From Stenotrophomonas maltophilia (GTDB lineage: Bacteria; Pseudomonadota; Gammaproteobacteria; Xanthomonadales; Xanthomonadaceae), in the NCBI RefSeq assembly GCF_013464485.1, contig NZ_RAUX01000001.1, positions 123,525 through 187,524 of the forward strand: a stretch of DNA of 64,000 nucleotides. The letters run 5' to 3'. Under the pieces are notes generated by a model. It searched no databases and was not told where the DNA came from. It saw nothing but the letters and a program-made list of their open reading frames with translations. Below are positions 62,409 through 64,000 of the stretch, piece after piece (position 1 is the first letter of the stretch; each line of letters starts with the position of its first letter). Both the position numbers and the translations under genes were made by a program.

Positions 62409-62972
62409 ATGACGCGCACCAAAACCATCCCCGACGAACGTGTGGTCGACCTGGCTGTGGACCTGCTGGTGGAGGCGGGCCCGCAGGGCTTCACGCTGGC
62501 CGCGCTCGGAGCGCGTGCAGGGCTGTCGGCGGCGACGCTGGTCCAGCGTTTTGGCAACCGTGCCGCGCTGCTGGAAAGAGCGATCAGCCGCTCCAGCGAG
62601 CGCCTGGTCGCTGCGGTGCCTGCACCTGCAGTGGCGACGGTGGCGTCACTGGTGGGTTGGCTGGGCGCGCAGACCCGCGGCATGGAGACGCGCCAACGGT
62701 TGGCCGGGCACATGGCGCTGCTGATGGAAGACCTGCGGACGTCCGGCGGACGCCGTGCGGCCTTGGCCAACGCGCATGTGCTGGAAATGCGGGCCGGCAT
62801 TGCCGGACAACTGCAGGCGATGGGGTTCATCGACGCGGAGGTGGCTGCCTCCACGGTCGAGGCACACTGGCATGGCCTGGTGATCCAGTGGGGCCTTGCC
62901 GGCAAAGGCAGCCTGCGTGCCTGGGTTGAATCCGGCCTGCTGCAGGTGATCGCGATGCTGCCCAGGCGCTAG
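62409..62972 (+). CDS. TetR-family regulator
   Basis: A 187-residue repressor from ATG (GTG six bases earlier possible). The helix-turn-helix is FTLAALGARAGLSAATLVQR near residues 28-47, then FGNRAALLERA. It probably controls itself and the divergent DHFR-like gene through the palindrome at 62379. Its stop overlaps that of the convergent DoxX gene in one CTAG. Confidence 0.9.
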   Translation: MTRTKTIPDERVVDLAVDLLVEAGPQGFTLAALGARAGLSAATLVQRFGNRAALLERAISRSSERLVAAVPAPAVATVASLVGWLGAQTRGMETRQRLAGHMALLMEDLRTSGGRRAALANAHVLEMRAGIAGQLQAMGFIDAEVAASTVEAHWHGLVIQWGLAGKGSLRAWVESGLLQVIAMLPRR

Positions 62973-63397
62973 CGGCGCGGGCGAATCGAGTGCGGCTGAG
63001 ACCGCGCACGGCTGGCGATGGCCGCGCAGATCAGGCCACCGACCACGCTCAGGTGTTCCAGCGCGAAGAACAGCGCCAGTTGTTGCTCCGCACCTTGCTT
63101 GGTCCAGAAGGTGTGCACGATGACGATGGTCAACAGCATGAACACCGCAAGCGCACCGCTGCCCAGCCACAGCAGGCGATCAAACAGCAGGCACAGTGAG
63201 CCGCCCAGCAGCACCACGGCACTGGCGATGTTGAACAGTGCAGGTGGGTGCAGCCCGGCCGCCTGCATTTCGGCGACGCTGTTATCCCACGCCATCAGTT
63301 TGGCCAGGCCCGAGGACAGGAACACCACGGCCAGCAGCAGGCGGGCGAGGAACCACAGCACGCGGCTGTCGAGCAGGGTGGCGATCATCCGTGGCAT
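62969..63397 (-). CDS. DoxX-family membrane protein
   Basis: A 142-residue protein with four membrane segments, starting MPRMIATLLDSRVLWFLARL; the FLSSGLAKLMAW segment is typical of DoxX. GGAG lies about eight bases upstream. The family includes subunits and partners of redox membrane complexes. It is divergent from the TetR gene at the window end, whose operator lies in the gap. Confidence 0.85.
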   Translation of the reverse strand: MPRMIATLLDSRVLWFLARLLLAVVFLSSGLAKLMAWDNSVAEMQAAGLHPPALFNIASAVVLLGGSLCLLFDRLLWLGSGALAVFMLLTIVIVHTFWTKQGAEQQLALFFALEHLSVVGGLICAAIASRARSQPHSIRPRR

Positions 63398-63510
63398 GCA
63401 GGAACTCCGGGAGAGGATGGGGCAGGCCGCGCAGCATCGGGCCTCAACCGCAGTTGAGGTCAAGGTTGGCTGAACGAAGCCCGGCGATGGCCTGGCGTCC
63501 ATCTATTAAA

Positions 63511-63528
63511 TGGACGAACGTTCGTTCA
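63511..63528. promoter_or_regulatory. Palindromic operator between DoxX and TetR genes
   Basis: TGGACGAACGTTCGTTCA, 9-base arms with one mismatch, 12 bases before the TetR start. The ACGTTCGT-like core is typical of TetR-family operators. Confidence 0.7.
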
Positions 63529-63539
63529 CTATTTGCGCC

Positions 63540-64000
63540 ATGAGCCGAACCGACCGCAACGAGCAACGCATCGCGCAGATCCTGCAGGCCGCCCTGCAGT
63601 GCTTCCTCGTCAAGGGCTTCCACCAGGCCAGCATGCGTGACATCGCGCAGGCGGCCGGCGTCAGCCTGGGCAATCTCTACAACCACTTCCCGGGCAAGGA
63701 AGCGATCATCCTCGCGGTGGCGGTGGCCGAGAGCGAAGAACTGGCACCGTTGTTGCAGCGCCTGGCCGTGTCTGACGGCGACCGCGCACAGGTGCTGGCG
63801 TTCCTGCAGGAGTTCCACGCACTGTGCCGGCAGCCGGAATGGGCGATGCTTGCCGTTGAAGTGCTGGCCGAGAGTGCCCGCAATCCCGCTGTGGCAGAGG
63901 CCTTCGCGGCCAATCGGAAGCAATTGCACGAGGCGCTGGCCGAAGCTCTGCAGCGCGTGGCGCAGCGCGAACGTCGGCGCCCGGCGTTGGCACCGGCAGT
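63540..64000 (+). CDS. TetR-family regulator (cut by window end)
   Basis: At least 153 residues are present. The helix-turn-helix is SMRDIAQAAGVSLGNLYNHF near residues 31-50, followed by PGKEAIILAV, then part of the ligand domain (FHALCRQPEWAMLAVEVLAE). The divergent DoxX gene is its likely target. The 3' end lies outside the window. Confidence 0.92.
   Translation, partial: MSRTDRNEQRIAQILQAALQCFLVKGFHQASMRDIAQAAGVSLGNLYNHFPGKEAIILAVAVAESEELAPLLQRLAVSDGDRAQVLAFLQEFHALCRQPEWAMLAVEVLAESARNPAVAEAFAANRKQLHEALAEALQRVAQRERRRPALAPA

Overview
The window is high-GC gammaproteobacterial chromosome, and I read it as Stenotrophomonas, most likely the S. maltophilia complex. Three things support this: many GTAG-type palindromic repeats (the SMAG family known from S. 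maltophilia), a chromosomal aminoglycoside phosphotransferase of the APH(3')-IIc type, and the housekeeping order bamB-der ... guaB-guaA. Genus-level assignment is established knowledge applied to motifs I can see; no search was run.

Layout. 1-12.6 kb is core: bamB end, der, two LysE-type exporters with an AraC regulator, a rhodanese-MoeB fusion, a Kef-type antiporter, folD, then guaB, a small lipoprotein gene and guaA coupled by 4-bp overlaps. 13.0-23.9 kb is an accessory island directly downstream of guaA. It is one tight operon: hsdM, a second hsdM, an OLD-family ATPase/TOPRIM nuclease, a UvrD-like helicase, hsdS and hsdR. The middle pair has the Gabija (GajA/GajB) architecture, so a Gabija-like module is nested inside a type I restriction-modification operon that also carries two methylase subunits. 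This is the most unusual system in the window. 24.3-25.0 kb holds a small unknown gene behind a strongly structured leader.

25.3-31 kb is mixed: a LysR/DJ-1 pair, a lipoprotein, small membrane proteins, a 3-hydroxybutyrate dehydrogenase and a frameshifted DUF4180 gene. 31.3-33.9 kb is an orphan type VI secretion effector cassette (PAAR, DUF4123 chaperone, small protein, Tox-REase-5 toxin, Imm52 immunity) with apparent frameshifts in the chaperone and at the toxin start. 33.9-39.5 kb holds regulators with neighbouring target genes: SRPBCC/ArsR, GNAT, TetR with a membrane protein, and a GlxA-type AraC regulator. 39.7-40.1 kb is a 20-bp minisatellite.

40.3-51.0 kb looks like one scavenging pathway: a TonB-dependent receptor, an FMN reductase, a DUF3088 protein, two luciferase-like monooxygenases, an M20 amidohydrolase, a GNAT, a fused ABC permease-ATPase and its binding protein. 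The gene content matches the Bacillus ytm/ytn and yxe pathways that salvage S-substituted cysteines as a sulfur source. 51.1-64.0 kb has a secreted discoidin-domain glycosidase behind a LacI-like operator, several TetR or ArsR regulators, most with palindromes in divergent promoters (metallo-hydrolase, DHFR-like, DoxX), a membrane EAL protein and the aminoglycoside phosphotransferase.

Two genome-style points recur. SMAG repeats supply the stop codon of three genes through their GTAG end, and two convergent gene pairs share a CTAG tetranucleotide as overlapping stops.
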